Shown here: one piece after another, positions 1-11,918 of the stretch
Numbering within the stretch: position 1 is the first letter of the stretch
How the letters are laid out: every line of letters begins with the position of its first letter
Assembly (NCBI RefSeq): GCF_019925205.1
Contig: NC_083567.1
Coordinates: forward strand, 16,244,001-16,308,000
Reading direction: 5' to 3'
From: Metopolophium dirhodum
Lineage: Eukaryota; Arthropoda; Insecta; Hemiptera; Aphididae
Length of the DNA stretch: 64,000 nucleotides
The notes under the pieces: generated by a model
The model's input: the letters and a program-made list of their open reading frames with translations, nothing else
Databases searched by the model: none
What the model was told of the DNA's origin: nothing
Translations under genes and position numbers: made by a program

Positions 1-753
1 AAACGCAATTTTTAATTCCGTAATTAAATTCCATATTATATACCTATAATACACTTCATAATATTATAATATGTGTGTTGTATGCTACACACAATTATAG
101 GTAGGTACGACTGTACTAGATACCCCGTTATGTGTTCAAGTTATAAACGAATGCATATTATTTTCCCATAATCGAAAATTTCTGAAAAAAATTATCAAAC
201 CAAGAAATGATTGTTTTTTACAATTCGCGTAAAAATCGATTTTTCAATCGTTAATAATCGATTCGATTTCAAAGAACGTGCAGCGGGCGGATATATAGCG
301 TAATGTATTTTATATAAATATATATATTATAATATTATATACTAATATAAATATATAACGTAGTCGTGAAACCCGGAAACGGCATGGAGTATATATAGCG
401 TGTATACAAAACGAATTGATAGAAATGCATATAAACGGACTGCAATAAAATATACAGGAAAAAACGTTTTCATATATAACATAATATAATATATATATAT
501 ATATATAAAGTAGGTATACTGTAGGTACCTGTTACCTGTATATAGGTATCATGTAAATCTCAAAACGATTTCGTACGCACAACAAATACGCTGACGTTTA
601 CGCGTGCCTTACAATGTATAATATTATGTATATAATAATACATATATGTAGCTCAGGTTAGGTGCCTACATATATATATTGTGTACATGCACTATACATA
701 GGCATATGTAGCTAACCTAACCTATACGGTCGTCGTGGTCAGTTGAATGGAAA
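1..753. other. AT-rich upstream region, no gene seen
   Basis: Very AT-rich sequence with a (TA)n run near 491-507 and two short telomere-type pieces (GGTTAGG near 657, TAACCTAACC near 714). No open frame of note and no TE ends that I can pair. Positions about 416-476 resemble 1434-1508 in the same orientation, sharing the block AAATGCATATAAACGG, so this is a dispersed or locally duplicated repeat. It may include the promoter of the TPR gene, but no specific element can be assigned. Confidence 0.5.
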
Positions 754-798
754 ATGCAATATCACGAACTTCCGGGGTTTCGTCGTAGATCGAATAAG
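754..798 (+). CDS. Candidate 5' exon of the TPR gene (or UTR exon)
   Basis: A GC-richer patch ends in a near-consensus splice donor, AATAAG followed by GTAAGAAC at 799. An ATG at 754 reads 15 open codons (MQYHELPGFRRRSNK) up to that donor. It lies about 1.95 kb upstream of the first certain TPR exon on the same strand, so it may be the transcript's first exon. Against coding use: it ends in phase 0, while the exon at 2745 needs a preceding phase-1 end, so the two do not join in frame directly. Either an exon is missing between them, or this is untranslated leader, or it belongs to another transcript. An overlapping ATG at 747 reads only to an early stop. Confidence 0.3.
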
Positions 799-1239
799 GT
801 AAGAACCGGTGTCGTTCTAAATATATTTTATCATTATGCACACTGCACTGTGATGCGATAGTATTATCATAAATCGCAATTCCAATACCTAAACATTATT
901 ATTTTTTTTTTTTTTGTTTTTGTTTTTTTATTTAGAGCATAGATTATTGCCTGCCATTGAACTATACGCATTAATACATTATTATCTTTTTTAAATACTT
1001 ACCTAGTAAGTAATAGTTACATTGTAGAAGGTTTTACAAATTAAAATATTTTACAGTCGGTATAATAATATATTATATGATTTTTTTTTCAACAACATAT
1101 TTTTAAATCAAAAATGTTTATATGCTATTGATGATTCTTAAAAACTTGATTATTTTCGTTGTTTGGTCTTCATAATTGAGCGGCGAGCGCTTCTGCTATG
1201 ATGAGTGGCATGTTCAGGGTCTGTATGTGTGTTGAAGTA

Positions 1240-1434
1240 TATAACTTCAGTACAACTCCTCCACTATATGTGTTTGATAGTTAGCGTTTTGTGGCATGCG
1301 TCGCATGTTGGTTGAGGCACTTTATAGTCTTTACTAATTAAGTAAGTGTGTCTGTGGAAGCAGTGTCCGATTCTGATTCTGGTGATTTCGATGTCTTGTC
1401 GACTTAGGAGAATGGTGGGAGTGAGCCATTTTTT
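1240..1434 (-). pseudogene. Degraded LINE RNase H / C-terminal fragment
   Basis: The minus strand has an open frame with the pattern I..TRIRIGHCFHRHTYLI, then C..C.KTLTIKHI. This is the usual C-terminal signature of non-LTR retrotransposon polyproteins (R.R.GH....L, a C..C pair and a 'hH-hhEC'-type end). The frame stops right after KHI. A one-base shift continues as HIVEELY and then stops, so the copy is frameshifted and dead. The similarity fades upstream of 1434, where a different repeated block begins (also seen at 416-476), which probably marks the 5' truncation point. The LINE clade cannot be given from so short a piece. Confidence 0.55.
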
Positions 1435-2744
1435 GATTGATAAAAATGCATATAAACGGGCAATAAATATATCTATTATATCCAGGAAAAAAACCTTTTT
1501 ACATATACTGCAGTACATTTAGTACATATATAGATGATTTTTTAAAATATATATTTCTTCTGCGGTGGCCGAATTCCTGGTGTCTGACGATCTCTTTTCT
1601 AATATCTACCGGCAGACTACCAACCGTATACCGCGGTATTCAGTATGTATACGCTATGTTTTACTTATTATTGTATAAACATTGCGTAGGTGCCCATAGT
1701 GATGGAGCATAAAGTTTTTCGGAGAGCACATGCATCTACCCACCCATCTATATAAACTATAAAGTATATATTTTTGATGAGTCATATGTAAAAATAAATA
1801 AAATATAAATTATAAACAGGGCCTACAAAAGTAATGATAAAAAATAACTAACTATTTGCGTATACATAGGCACAGCAATTTAGTATTTATATTTTTTTTA
1901 GAGATGTAATAAAGATGTTAAAATTGTGCAAATAATAAAATATATACAAAGTCATTTTTCCAAGTGGTGAACATTCGATGTATTATAATAATTGAGCCTT
2001 GATTTTATAAATCATATGTAAGGCAATGTACTATACTGGCGTGTAAACTGGATCTAATTTGTTTTTATTTTTAATAAACATTATCTAGAGAACATCACAA
2101 CGATGAAACTAAAAAAAAAACCCTAAATTAACAGTTTCAAAATATTTCTTTTTTATAAAACATAATTTTTGTTGCTTATAATAATATTACCTATATTATA
2201 TTATGGTAATTTAAATAAAATCATACAATCATTACTCCTAAACATTGTATTGATATAATTAGTATTATAGATTTACATGATTTAGGTATTTACCTACTGT
2301 TTATTGTAATCGTTAAAGTAGTACCTAATTTATATTATAAATTAAAAATAAATGTTGTTCGTTGGTAATCGCGCATCACTTGAGAACCGATTAGGCTCTT
2401 TTTTTAATGTTTGTATTACTCAGAATAAGGTTCTTTTGGAAAGAAAAATTGGACAAGTTTCCCGGAAATTAAGAAAATTCGGGAAAAACTATAAAACTGC
2501 TTTTTTGATTGGCTGGCAGACGAATCGATGTGAATCCTAAACTATATGATAGCAGGAAACTTGAAATTTTCATGGCAAGGTTTTCCTAATTTTATAATTG
2601 GAACTAAAGTGGAAATATTTTATGAGGACACTACAATTAACTGTATAAACAATTTTATTTCGTCGTCTTTAATTATATTATTATATAATATTATTAAGTT
2701 GTATGTGATTTGTTTTTGTATATAATATTTGCGTCTGTTTAAAG
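1435..2744. other. AT-rich interval, no gene supported
   Basis: A GC-richer patch at about 1560-1645 is open on the plus strand for about 46 codons (contains AEFLVSDDLFSNIYRQ), but it has no initiator, no clear splice acceptor and no family I recognise. The rest is AT-rich with homopolymers. The bases before 2745 form a plausible intron end (T-rich, then AAAG). Confidence 0.4.
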
Positions 2745-2893
2745 CCGGATTCATGGCACACGTAGAAAGAGACGCAAAACAGAGGTCCGAAGCTAAGAAA
2801 AAAGAAATAAAACGTTCAGACTATTTGAAAACGATGGGCAACTGTGAGTACCGCAAAGGAAATTATGAAAAAGCTCTCATCTACTACAATCAA
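2745..2893 (+). CDS. TTC12: TPR protein, TTC12-like: exon with N-terminal basic region and TPR1 start
   Basis: The exon lies between an acceptor AG at 2743-2744 and a donor GTAAAT at 2894. It encodes GFMAHVERDAKQRSEAKKKE, then KRSDYLKTMGNCEYRKGNYE and KALIYYNQ. The basic, charged helix followed by a TPR with G8, Y11 and A20-type positions (MGN..YRKGNYEKAL) matches the start of the TPR block in TTC12, a cytoplasmic factor for assembling axonemal dynein arms. TTC12 also has a 'F..V.KDAKER'-like segment just before its first TPR, so the ATG at 2753 is probably internal and the exon starts upstream of it in phase 1. It ends in phase 0, exactly matching the phase-0 start of the exon at 8823. Orthology is inferred from this pattern; other TPR co-chaperones remain possible. 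Confidence 0.8.
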
Positions 2894-5880
2894 GTAAATA
2901 ATCATATTTCATTAAGAGTTTAGATGTCCGTCAAGTTCAGGGGCCCAAGCATAATCTATAAATGGGCTACCAAAATCTAGTAAATTGTTGATACCAGTTT
3001 CGTAGCATAATGTGCCGGTGCCAACTGGATGGACTTATACCGCCATACCATATTGCATGCACAATCGCTAAACATTATTCGAAAAATTCACTTTTTTAAG
3101 ATATCTATACTAGATTGGTACCTCTAAGCTCTAGGTACCTATATTATATACATTAGTCGTTGGAACTTTGGATTCAAAATTTTTATTTTGAATGGCAAAA
3201 GTCAACATAACAATAATATGATACAACAACAATAAAACATATAGTGGCACATCGCATATTTAATATTATCATACACCAATACATAATACTATTATAATAT
3301 AATGGAGTGTATAAAAATAATATTTCTTTATAGGTAATAATGTTGAACTTATTGTGACTCGCCCTCTTTATAGTTTGTGTCGTAGATAATGTATAATGTA
3401 ATAACAAACTGTTTTAGAATTTTATAAATAAAAATTAAAAAAGCATTAATAAATATTTAACTCTAAGGTCATTGACCAAAATGGGTTGACACTTTCTTTC
3501 TATTTTTTATATTTGAACTGTTTAGTTTTGGACCATCAAGGTTAATTATTTTAATAATAATTGTACTCAATAAAAATGAATTGTTGTTTACAAACAATCA
3601 TATTGGTGTTTTTTAGTTTTACTCTATATTATATACTGCAGTTTACTTATGCAGTATACTTGAAGATTAAATTAATATAATTTAAGAATACCAATCGTAG
3701 GATACATATTATATTATACTATGTATGGCCTTACAAACATTTTATGTAGTAACAAATGATTATTGATTTATACACAATCATATTATTACATGCCCTAGCC
3801 TAGGAAAACATACTTTACTGTGTTCTAGACTTTTCTCAAAACGCTGGTTTCTATCATCCAAACATCATTTCAAAAATAAAATATTTTTTTTAAAAAAAAA
3901 CAGATAATGATTAATTTTATATAAGGCAGTATTAATTATAATATAATATTATATAATTATACCATGTGGATTCGAAGTTTGATTTTATTATAAGTCTTAA
4001 TAGTGCTACGAGATAAATGTGCTAATTAAACAAACAAATAATATTATTTAAATACGTATACACACGTATACGCACATTTCGACAGTAATTTTACTGATTA
4101 AACTATTGTTAATACGATTTCAATGTTCAAAGTGAGTACCTATATAGTATGTGTAAGGTGTGTAGGAGGTCACTACCTCCTAAAGTATAATCATCCGTTT
4201 ACTATGCGTCTATGTGGTGATATTATAATATTTATCGAAAGTCTAAATATCGATATCAAGTGATGAGCGTTGTCTATCATTATTATTCAACAATAATAGG
4301 TACTTTACGTACGAAATAGAGATCGAAAAACGAATTTGAAAAAAAAGAGCGAACTCGAAATGAGCTCACCATAATATATTTATGAAAACGCTTGTGTAAT
4401 AATAGCACAACGCCGAATATTATATAGTATTCTATTAACGCGCGTAATCAAAACGAAAAATGTTGTCAATATATAATATCAAATAAGAACTCGTTATATT
4501 ATTGTATCTCATGTAAGATGACTTATAAAATACCTACATATTTTATTATAATATTATGTGTTTGATAATAATTATAAATAACGTCATTGTATACGCGATG
4601 AATACGAACCCGCACAAAATATATTATATTCTATAGGTAGGTAGGTAGGTATACGTTTGGAAACCAGCATTGAACAAAAAATGTGAGTTTAAAAAATAAT
4701 AATATATAAAGTGACGACAAAGGAATAAAATGTTGTACATAACATTCAAATGTAATACATATTATAATATATTATGTATGTATAGTGACATAGTGTGTGA
4801 TTCTTTTGTGGTGAACAAAGCAGTATCTCAAATTCTCAAAGACTCAAAAGTATAATAGGCATTTTAAAATATTTTTATTTAATATTTTAGTATTTTTCAT
4901 TTTTGTTATTTGATGTTATCAGATACTGAAAAAAAAATCGTAAAATGCAAAATGTAAAACCGTATATTTACTTAAATGTTTTGAAAAGAATAATGATTTA
5001 AAAATCTTTACATTTCCTAAACATACTGCCAGTGGTTCACGATGAATGAATCACCCTATATGCGATGTATAAAATAGCTGGTATATGTCGTGTCGACGTC
5101 TCAGAAATGTGTCAAAAATTAAATCGAGGGTCGATCAAAGGTTTCGCACTGTCTTTTGTGCACATTTCAATGGGAAACCTTCGTCTTCTATAACCCGCAG
5201 GTCCTCCGTCGATGGTTATTATTATACACTTCACCCAAACCGTATAGGCACAAACAAGACATATTTTGCAAACGGGTTGGTGTATATTATTTTTACCGAT
5301 TGACAACTGACAAGTTTTTAAACTATTATTTTTTTCGCGTTTACTTTTCTTTCTTAGTGTGGTTCGTTTATCGCGGGATCCTCGTTGTCCGTCAAGAACA
5401 CGTATCTCTATCGTAGTCGGAAATAATATATATATATAGTATACCCACTATTGCATAATATTCTATAAATATGCATTTACGTCTTTTGTGAATTCATAGA
5501 GGAAATCATTAACTCTAAACTATCGGGATCGTGGCCAAGATTTGATTACAATGGTATTTGGTATATATACGTATATTGTAAATTGTAATAGGTGTGGTGT
5601 AACGTGATGTGGGAGCAATCTTCAACACAGTTTTAAATAAGCTAAAAAACCGCGTTAAACTGCTGACTAATAACGATTACAATATTATTGGTTAATCGCA
5701 ATAATTCATAATATGACACATATATTATATATGTCATTATAATTACGGATATTAATTGTTAATACGTATTACTTATTGTATACAGTTTAGTGTTAACATA
5801 ATCTCCAATGCTAACAACATAACTTAGAGTTTAAACTGTTTTAGGCTTTGAGCTACCTATAGATAACAATATAAAATATA

Positions 5881-6425
5881 CAGGGTGATTCATTTAAGTG
5901 TCTACACTCATATATTCAAAAATATTTATTTTACATAATTTGATATCATTTCAAAACAACGTTTCTGAAAAAGATTATATTTTTTACCATTTTTTATTGT
6001 TATTAAAGTTAAAGTTTTTTACTTTTTAGAACGACATCATACTTTAAAATTCAAATTCCTAAGCAGAATATTATTCGGAGTATTTCAATCCATAAAGATG
6101 AATTTTCGGACAAGTAGTTTATTTGCTATAGCATTTAAAATTATAATAAGCTGAGTAGAGTAGTATACAGGGATGCCCCGTAAAATGTTTTCCACTACTC
6201 CGCTAATCTAAACTTTGAATGCTACTTGAAACTATTTGTCTAAAAAATGATCTTTATTAAAATACTCCGAATAAAATTTTGCTTCAGAATATAAAATAAA
6301 ATGTGGTGTTATTTGAAAAAGAAAAATAAATATTTTTTTTTCAGAAATATTCTTATAAAATGGTATCAAAAAATATTTAAACTTAATTTAGAAATAAATG
6401 AGTGTACACTTAAATGGACCACCTG
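5881..6425. mobile_element. Foldback MITE with CAGGGTG ends
   Basis: Starts CAGGGTGATTCATTTAAGTG and ends in the near inverse complement, CACTTAAATGGACCACCTG. The similarity continues inward over most of both arms: ATTATTCGGAGTATTT on the left pairs with AAAATACTCCGAATAAAA on the right, and AGTAGTTTATTTGC pairs with GAAACTATTTGTC. The whole 545-bp unit can therefore fold into one long hairpin with a short centre near 6160. TA flanks the left end. It has no coding capacity. The CAGGGTGATTC end is shared with the MITE at 20455 and resembles ends of mariner-type insect elements. Confidence 0.75.
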
Positions 6426-6648
6426 GTATTTATAGGCAGGCAGGTTGTAGGTAGGTACGTTTAATATATATAATGCGTATTGCACAAAGTGCACGATAGA
6501 AAACAATTATTTCCACAGAAAACATTCACAATAATAAAATAAATCTTATAGTTAAAGAAATTCTTCCTATGATCAAAATAAAAAATGAAAAAGATTTTCG
6601 TTTATTCGTCAGTGTCCATCGGTAGGTACGTACCCATATGTATTAGGT

Positions 6649-7434
6649 GGTTGATTATTTTAACAGTAAGCGCTCACTATCTCGAAAAGTATTAACGTAT
6701 TTGAATTTTTTTGTACATAATTTGTTATAATAATAATGTATAACAAAATCAAACTTTTGAAGAAAAAAAATTCGTTTTTAAGCTTTTTACCATTGTCGTT
6801 TCATTTTTTAAGTTTTTCATTTTTTGAACAACAGTACCTAAACATTTTTAATTTCACAATCCTAAAAGAAATTTTTTTCAAGTATTTTGATTTTTGATGC
6901 AAAAAAAAGTGAATTTTGAATAAGTAGTTAGGTAATTACGAACTACAAAGTAGTGGACTAGAATTTTGCGGAGTGGAGTGCACTGGAGTATTATACGAGA
7001 ATTATTAAGGATACAACTTTTATTCATAGAATTTCTAATAAAAATACTTTGGCTATGAATGAAATGTATTTATGTTAGTGTCATTCGCAAAAGAAAAAAA
7101 AACTTTAAAAATATGGAAGTCACTGTGCTGTATAGTGTCGTCAGTGTTGAGAGTTCCTCCTCGTTCAGAGGTCAAGGTTTCTGTATCCAATGGATGTATT
7201 GAATTTGTATGTTTTTAATGTTTCAAGTTTCTATAGTAATTGTTATCTTGCATAAAAAATATTATTATTATTATTATTAATTATTAATATTATTTTTAGA
7301 ATACAAACGATAAAAATGGTAAAAAAAATACCTGTTTTGTTTTGTAATGACTTCAAAATTAAAAAAATAAATATATTTTCAAAAACACAAATAATTTGTG
7401 ATATAGCAAGTGTTCACTGTTAAAATAATCAACC
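6649..7434. mobile_element. Foldback MITE with GGTTGATTATTTTAACAG ends
   Basis: Left end GGTTGATTATTTTAACAG (6649) and right end CTGTTAAAATAATCAACC (7417-7434) are perfect inverse complements over the first 18-19 bases. They are followed by a weaker match of AAGCGCTCACTATCTCG with the complement of the right-arm segment near 7400. A second internal pairing (TTTTTACCATTGTCGTTT near 6785 with AAACGATAAAAATGGTAAAA near 7306) shows long imperfect arms. No open frame. No clear target duplication. Confidence 0.65.
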
Positions 7435-8071
7435 TGTGATCTGAATGGTACATAATATTAATAGAAGCATATAAATTCTGCAGAATAATAAAAAAGATCA
7501 TGCAACCAACCTACAGCACACATAGTATATAGGTACCTAATATCTAGTATACATACGAGTACGATTAGTTGTAGGTACACGTATTACATTGAATTGTTAT
7601 TAATAATAACTTAATATACAATCATTCGCTCTTAAATATCCATTAAATTAAAAATATATTGAAAATAAATACGTGATTAGGCATAATAGGTATATTTTAT
7701 TGTATTTTATAATAATTATTATTATTAATTAGTGTTGCTATAGTGTTTTTTGTTTGTTCGAAATTGTTAGGTATCTCTTTAATTTTGTCATAGTTAGATT
7801 CTGGTATTAGTTTATTTAATTACCCACATGGTTTTACTCTGTTCGCCGAGAAAATGTGGTTGCACTCAAGTTCACTCTTGTGAACGATGTATAGCGATAA
7901 AACATTTTTTTACACTATGACGTAGTTATGGTAATAACGTTTGAATGATAACATTATCTATTATTCTTCTGTATCGCTGTTGTTTTACTATTACTCGTAT
8001 TCGTATACAACTTCAGTTTTTTCTAAAACCAAGACCGAACTCATCTAGTACGACTTAAACTGTGGCTTATA

Positions 8072-8090
8072 ACCCCCCCCCCCCCCCCCC
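8072..8090 (+). repeat. Poly-C run (C19)
   Basis: Uninterrupted run of 19 C, then TCCC. Its length should be treated as approximate in any assembly. Confidence 0.9.
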
Positions 8091-8822
8091 TCCCAAAATA
8101 GGTTAGCGTTATTGTGCAGTATTTTAAACAGAGCATAATATTAACCCATAATAAGGTCACGGGTTTTTCGAAATTCAAATTAAATATGGGATCGTTTGAC
8201 TTTCTGACCTCTCCTCTATTATGTTGATTATTGGTCTACGAAACGACTAACGTGTGTCGCAATAATATTCTGAAATAAAAACCACGACATTTTTTGTACA
8301 CATGTGACATGTCATTGCCCACGATACGTGCCATTTTAATTAAGCACAATATTATTCATCGAACTGAAATAAATATTCATAGATTTTGTAAACACAGATA
8401 GCCGATAGTGAGGAATCAAATCTACTGTTCGGTATTTTTCGTAAGTTGCGATGTTTTAAAAAATTAAATACACAGCGCGATATCGATTTTCTAATGTTAT
8501 TAATAATAATATTATACTGCAGTTTGCAGATAATATGGTACTTATTCAATTGTAATAGAGAATATATTTTTACTTTCATTTTGATCGAATAAACAGAAAT
8601 GTACTCTGAATATATTCGTTGAAAAGTATTCCTTACAAGACTAAGGTATATTATATAGGTACTGCATAAAAGTATACCTACATTATAGTGCCTATACATA
8701 ATATTGGTTGTATAGGGGAGAGGATTACGCCCTATTTTAATACATCTATTATGACCCACGCTATACCAAGTACGACACTGTTATCAATGTTATCATTGTT
8801 ATATCCCGTTGTTAATGTTTAG

Positions 8823-9066
8823 GCCATCGACGTGCGCAAAGATAGCTGCGTGCTGTTCACCAACCGGGCACTGACCAAGATCAATTTGGGTCTAATGGAC
8901 GAAGTCGTCAGCGATTGCGATCGAGCGTTGCGCCTCAACGACCGATCGCTGAACGCCGTCCTTTACAAGGCTGAAGCATTATGGGGGTTGGGCGATACCA
9001 GAGCTGCCGAGGATTTGCTAGAGACCGCACTCAAAACTCACTCTGATCAGACGAAACGCATACAAG
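8823..9066 (+). CDS. TTC12: TPR protein, TTC12-like: exon with TPR1 end, TPR2 and TPR3
   Basis: Acceptor AG at 8821-8822 and donor GTAAGC at 9067; it starts in phase 0 and ends in phase 1. The product reads AIDVRKDSCVLFTNRALTKI, then NLGLMDEVVSDCDRALRLND, then RSLNAVLYKAEALWGLGDTR and AAEDLLETALKTHSDQ. Joined to the exon at 2745 this completes TPR1 (YYNQ-AIDVRKD) and adds two TPRs with the canonical spacing (LFTNRAL..; LYKAEALWGLG..AAEDL). GC content and third-position GC are far above the surroundings, which marks it as real coding sequence. The remaining exons (in TTC12 a long ARM-like region) were not found downstream, so the gene is incomplete here: the next exon must begin with two bases completing a codon. 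Confidence 0.85.
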
Positions 9067-11442
9067 GTAAGCACCTTATAACGGCCGGATGATTTTTAAT
9101 AATTATTATAGGTACTGCACACAACCTTCTTTGTTTCAAAAAGTATAGTCAAATTTTTCTTTAGAAAATGTTCTTTATTAAATCTACGCACACGATTCCA
9201 ACTTTATTACACTATATCCGTGTGCTAATATTTGTGGAAAAATCACTGTCAAATATTTTGAACGGAAACCTGCATTATATTTTTGGAGCAGACGTCAGTG
9301 TTAAATATTGAACAAACAAATTGTTTATCCTTTATTGTTATTATTACTAAGCCTATTTTAATACGTACACGTGGTTATTAGCATAGTTTATTTTTTCAAT
9401 ACAAAGTCCAATGGGAGTGGAGGCAATATAATAATATAATATAATAAACCTTATTTATCGAATTGAGTGGTTATAATGTGCGTTATTTTAATTTTGAGAT
9501 GTGATTGAGTATGGAAATTTTTCCTGCTGTTTTTCTTAAATGGAAATCATAGTTCTTGATTTTCGTACGTTCAGGAGAAGAACGTATTCCCAAAAATATT
9601 GATCCATATTTTTAAAAAATATGGATTTAATGATCCTAACCAATTGTTGCGGCGCTCACTTATTAGCGTTAACAGTTTTGTAGTTTGTACTATATCAAAT
9701 GTAGTGGAATGGAATAGACATAATAAAATATCACGAATTGTTGTTTATTCCAAAATCCTCTTATCTAAACTTTAAATGATTATTTTTATTAATCAATTAG
9801 ATTTATTATAGATAGGACTTGCTGCTAATTAATAAAAAAATGTGGAAAATAACAAAAACGAGCAAAACTAATATAATATTGTATATGATACAATATATAA
9901 AAAGTTTATGACTCACTATAATGTTTTTTCTCATTTCTGTTTTTGTATAGACTACCGAAATAAACTGAGCTGCAGTCGTTAATACCCATGCTGTAAATCC
10001 TTCGCCACCTTCATGCACATCATCATGCACAAATGCAGTGGGTATACTATATTATATATTATACGTTTTTGGCGTTTTCGCGAGTCTTCGTTTTTGCAGA
10101 AACTCTCGTGTTACACATTATACAATAATATACAATAATTATTATTAAAATGATTATACAATTAACAACAAGAATTATTCGTATTATAATATAGGACGTA
10201 CTTTATCCCTACGGTTTACGAACATACGCATAATAACGTATAGCGTACAATCTAACCTAACCTATAAGGTGATTCTCTTATCCCTCCTAAAAGGTTATTT
10301 CCACAGTAAACGTTTGCTTAAAAAAAACACGTTTTTATATACTGTTTGTATTATCATAAATCATAATATAATTTTTAAGTTTTTTGCTTTTTAATTGACA
10401 ATAGCGGCGTTAATAAAAACTAAAAAGTACCTATATTTTTTTCAAAAATGTCGTGTAACACAATTAAAATTATGTGAAAATTTTTTTACAGATAAAAGAA
10501 GAATTAAGAATATTACTGTGTACAACATAATATTATTATGCATAATACGTATATACATGGCGTGTAAAATCTCTGAATATATTTTATTATAATAATATTA
10601 TATATTATTATATATTATTATGGTTATGCGTGTTTGTGAACCGTTTAAAAAGCGTACAACCAGAAAATAATGGCGTAAGTATACCTATAGGTACCTCGCC
10701 CACAGTATATAGTGCCAAATATAGCAACAGATATTTGTATAATATTAATGTATATTATTATAATATCACCGTCAGACAATGCCAGTACGTGTATATATCG
10801 TAATTTTGTCGTTATCGAGATAATATAATTTAGAGTGGCAGTGGGTTAGGTCCAGGATCACGACCTTCGAAAACTATTTTTTTATTGTCTCACATTAAGG
10901 TGGGTATACCTATTACTATACATATATGTACTTATTTCCGTCGTAGACGTGGCTTTTAGATTCAAAGTTGAGCGATGAATGTATTGTTTAATAATAATGG
11001 TGTGTGTTGTTTTTTTTTTTATAAATCATCACCTTCTGTCCTTTTCAGTCTTTAACGTTGAAGTTGTTTTTTGTTAGGTAGCAAATTAGATCTGTTTGAT
11101 ATTTCGGATGGTCAAAATTAAAAATGTTCAGTAGGTACTTCAAAATAATCCTTTTCAAAATAATCGGGAAAAACAAAAAAATCGATTATTGTGTATTGTA
11201 TTGTACGATTTACGAATAAATCAACAAGAAAGTTCATTACAATTTTTTTCGTTATCCATATAATGTTATTTTAATATATACTATAACTACATTAATATCG
11301 TTAGAAAAAATGACTCATTTGAATTATTGGTGGCGTTATAAATTTTAGCATGGTGATACGCGACGAAGATGTCATCATTATACGTTGGACGAACAAATTA
11401 TAAAGTAAATATAATTACAATAATAATAGCTAAATGATACAA
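9067..11442. other. Intron or intergenic, no gene supported
   Basis: This is presumably the start of the next intron of the TPR gene. AT-rich throughout, with a small hairpin near 9600-9640 (TCCATATTTTT / AAAAATATGGA) and a short TAACCTAACC piece near 10254. Open frames at 9806-10030 (minus) and 10395-10592 (plus) are low complexity and not supported as genes. Confidence 0.5.
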
Positions 11443-11875
11443 CTGAGATTCCCAAACTGCGAGACGCAATTATATGTTTGGTTGGTCACGTAATGTTTTG
11501 AAATATATATATTTAATTTTATAATTTATCGTATATTGAATATCATTATATGATTACTATAAAATATAATATTATTTTAAATATAACTACGAGTATATTA
11601 TGATACAGTATTTTCAGTGTAACTATATTGTACATTTATTACTTTGGTATAAATATAGTTTAGTTCCTGTGCAGTGATTATTGAATTGTTTTATCAGTAT
11701 CCGTGACGATTACGAGTGTAATACCAGTGACGTTTTGTGTACCACAACTATGACGCAATAAAAGATCGCGATTATCGATGAAACAACAAAAAACGGTCTA
11801 CAGTATGTTGTGGGTCGCCAAAATTAAAAAAATGGTCCAAAATGGGTCGTAACGTAAAAAGTTTGGGAACCTCTG
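11443..11875. mobile_element. hAT-like non-autonomous element (copy 1)
   Basis: Ends are CTGAGATTCCCAAACTGCG on the left and GTAAAAAGTTTGGGAACCTC (then TG) on the right, whose complement begins CAGAGGTTCCCAAAC. This is a common hAT terminal pattern. About 433 bp, no coding capacity. Its right two thirds (about 11560-11875) recur in inverse orientation at 12795-13095, so the two are members of one family facing opposite ways. No intact 8-bp duplication is visible. Confidence 0.6.
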
Positions 11876-11918
11876 CGATATAAAATACATTATCATACAG
11901 CAATCGTATATGGTATAT

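Larger units (their letters stand above)
2894..8822 (+). other. Large intron (5.9 kb) of the TPR gene, TE-rich
   Basis: Bounded by donor GTAAAT and acceptor TTAATGTTTAG, with phase 0 on both sides. It contains two foldback MITEs (5881-6425 and 6649-7434) and a C19 run (8072-8090). A GC-richer patch at 5085-5415 has short overlapping open frames on both strands without initiation context or recognisable similarity. The minus-strand frame at 8352-8759 is AT-driven and has no family signature. No internal exon of the TPR gene is needed, since the flanking exons join in frame. Confidence 0.7.

Noticed and set aside
1560..1645. Open plus-strand patch AEFLVSDDLFSNIYRQ as an exon of the TPR gene
   Set aside because: No acceptor in the right place and no likeness to the N-terminal part of TTC12-type proteins.
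5085..5416. Overlapping frames on both strands in a GC-richer patch
   Set aside because: No splice sites that would join the flanking TPR exons, which already fit in phase, and no recognisable protein family.
8352..8759. 135-codon minus-strand open frame
   Set aside because: It is rich in I, Y, N and R from AT-rich codons, has no motif, and lies inside the intron of the TPR gene directly upstream of its acceptor.
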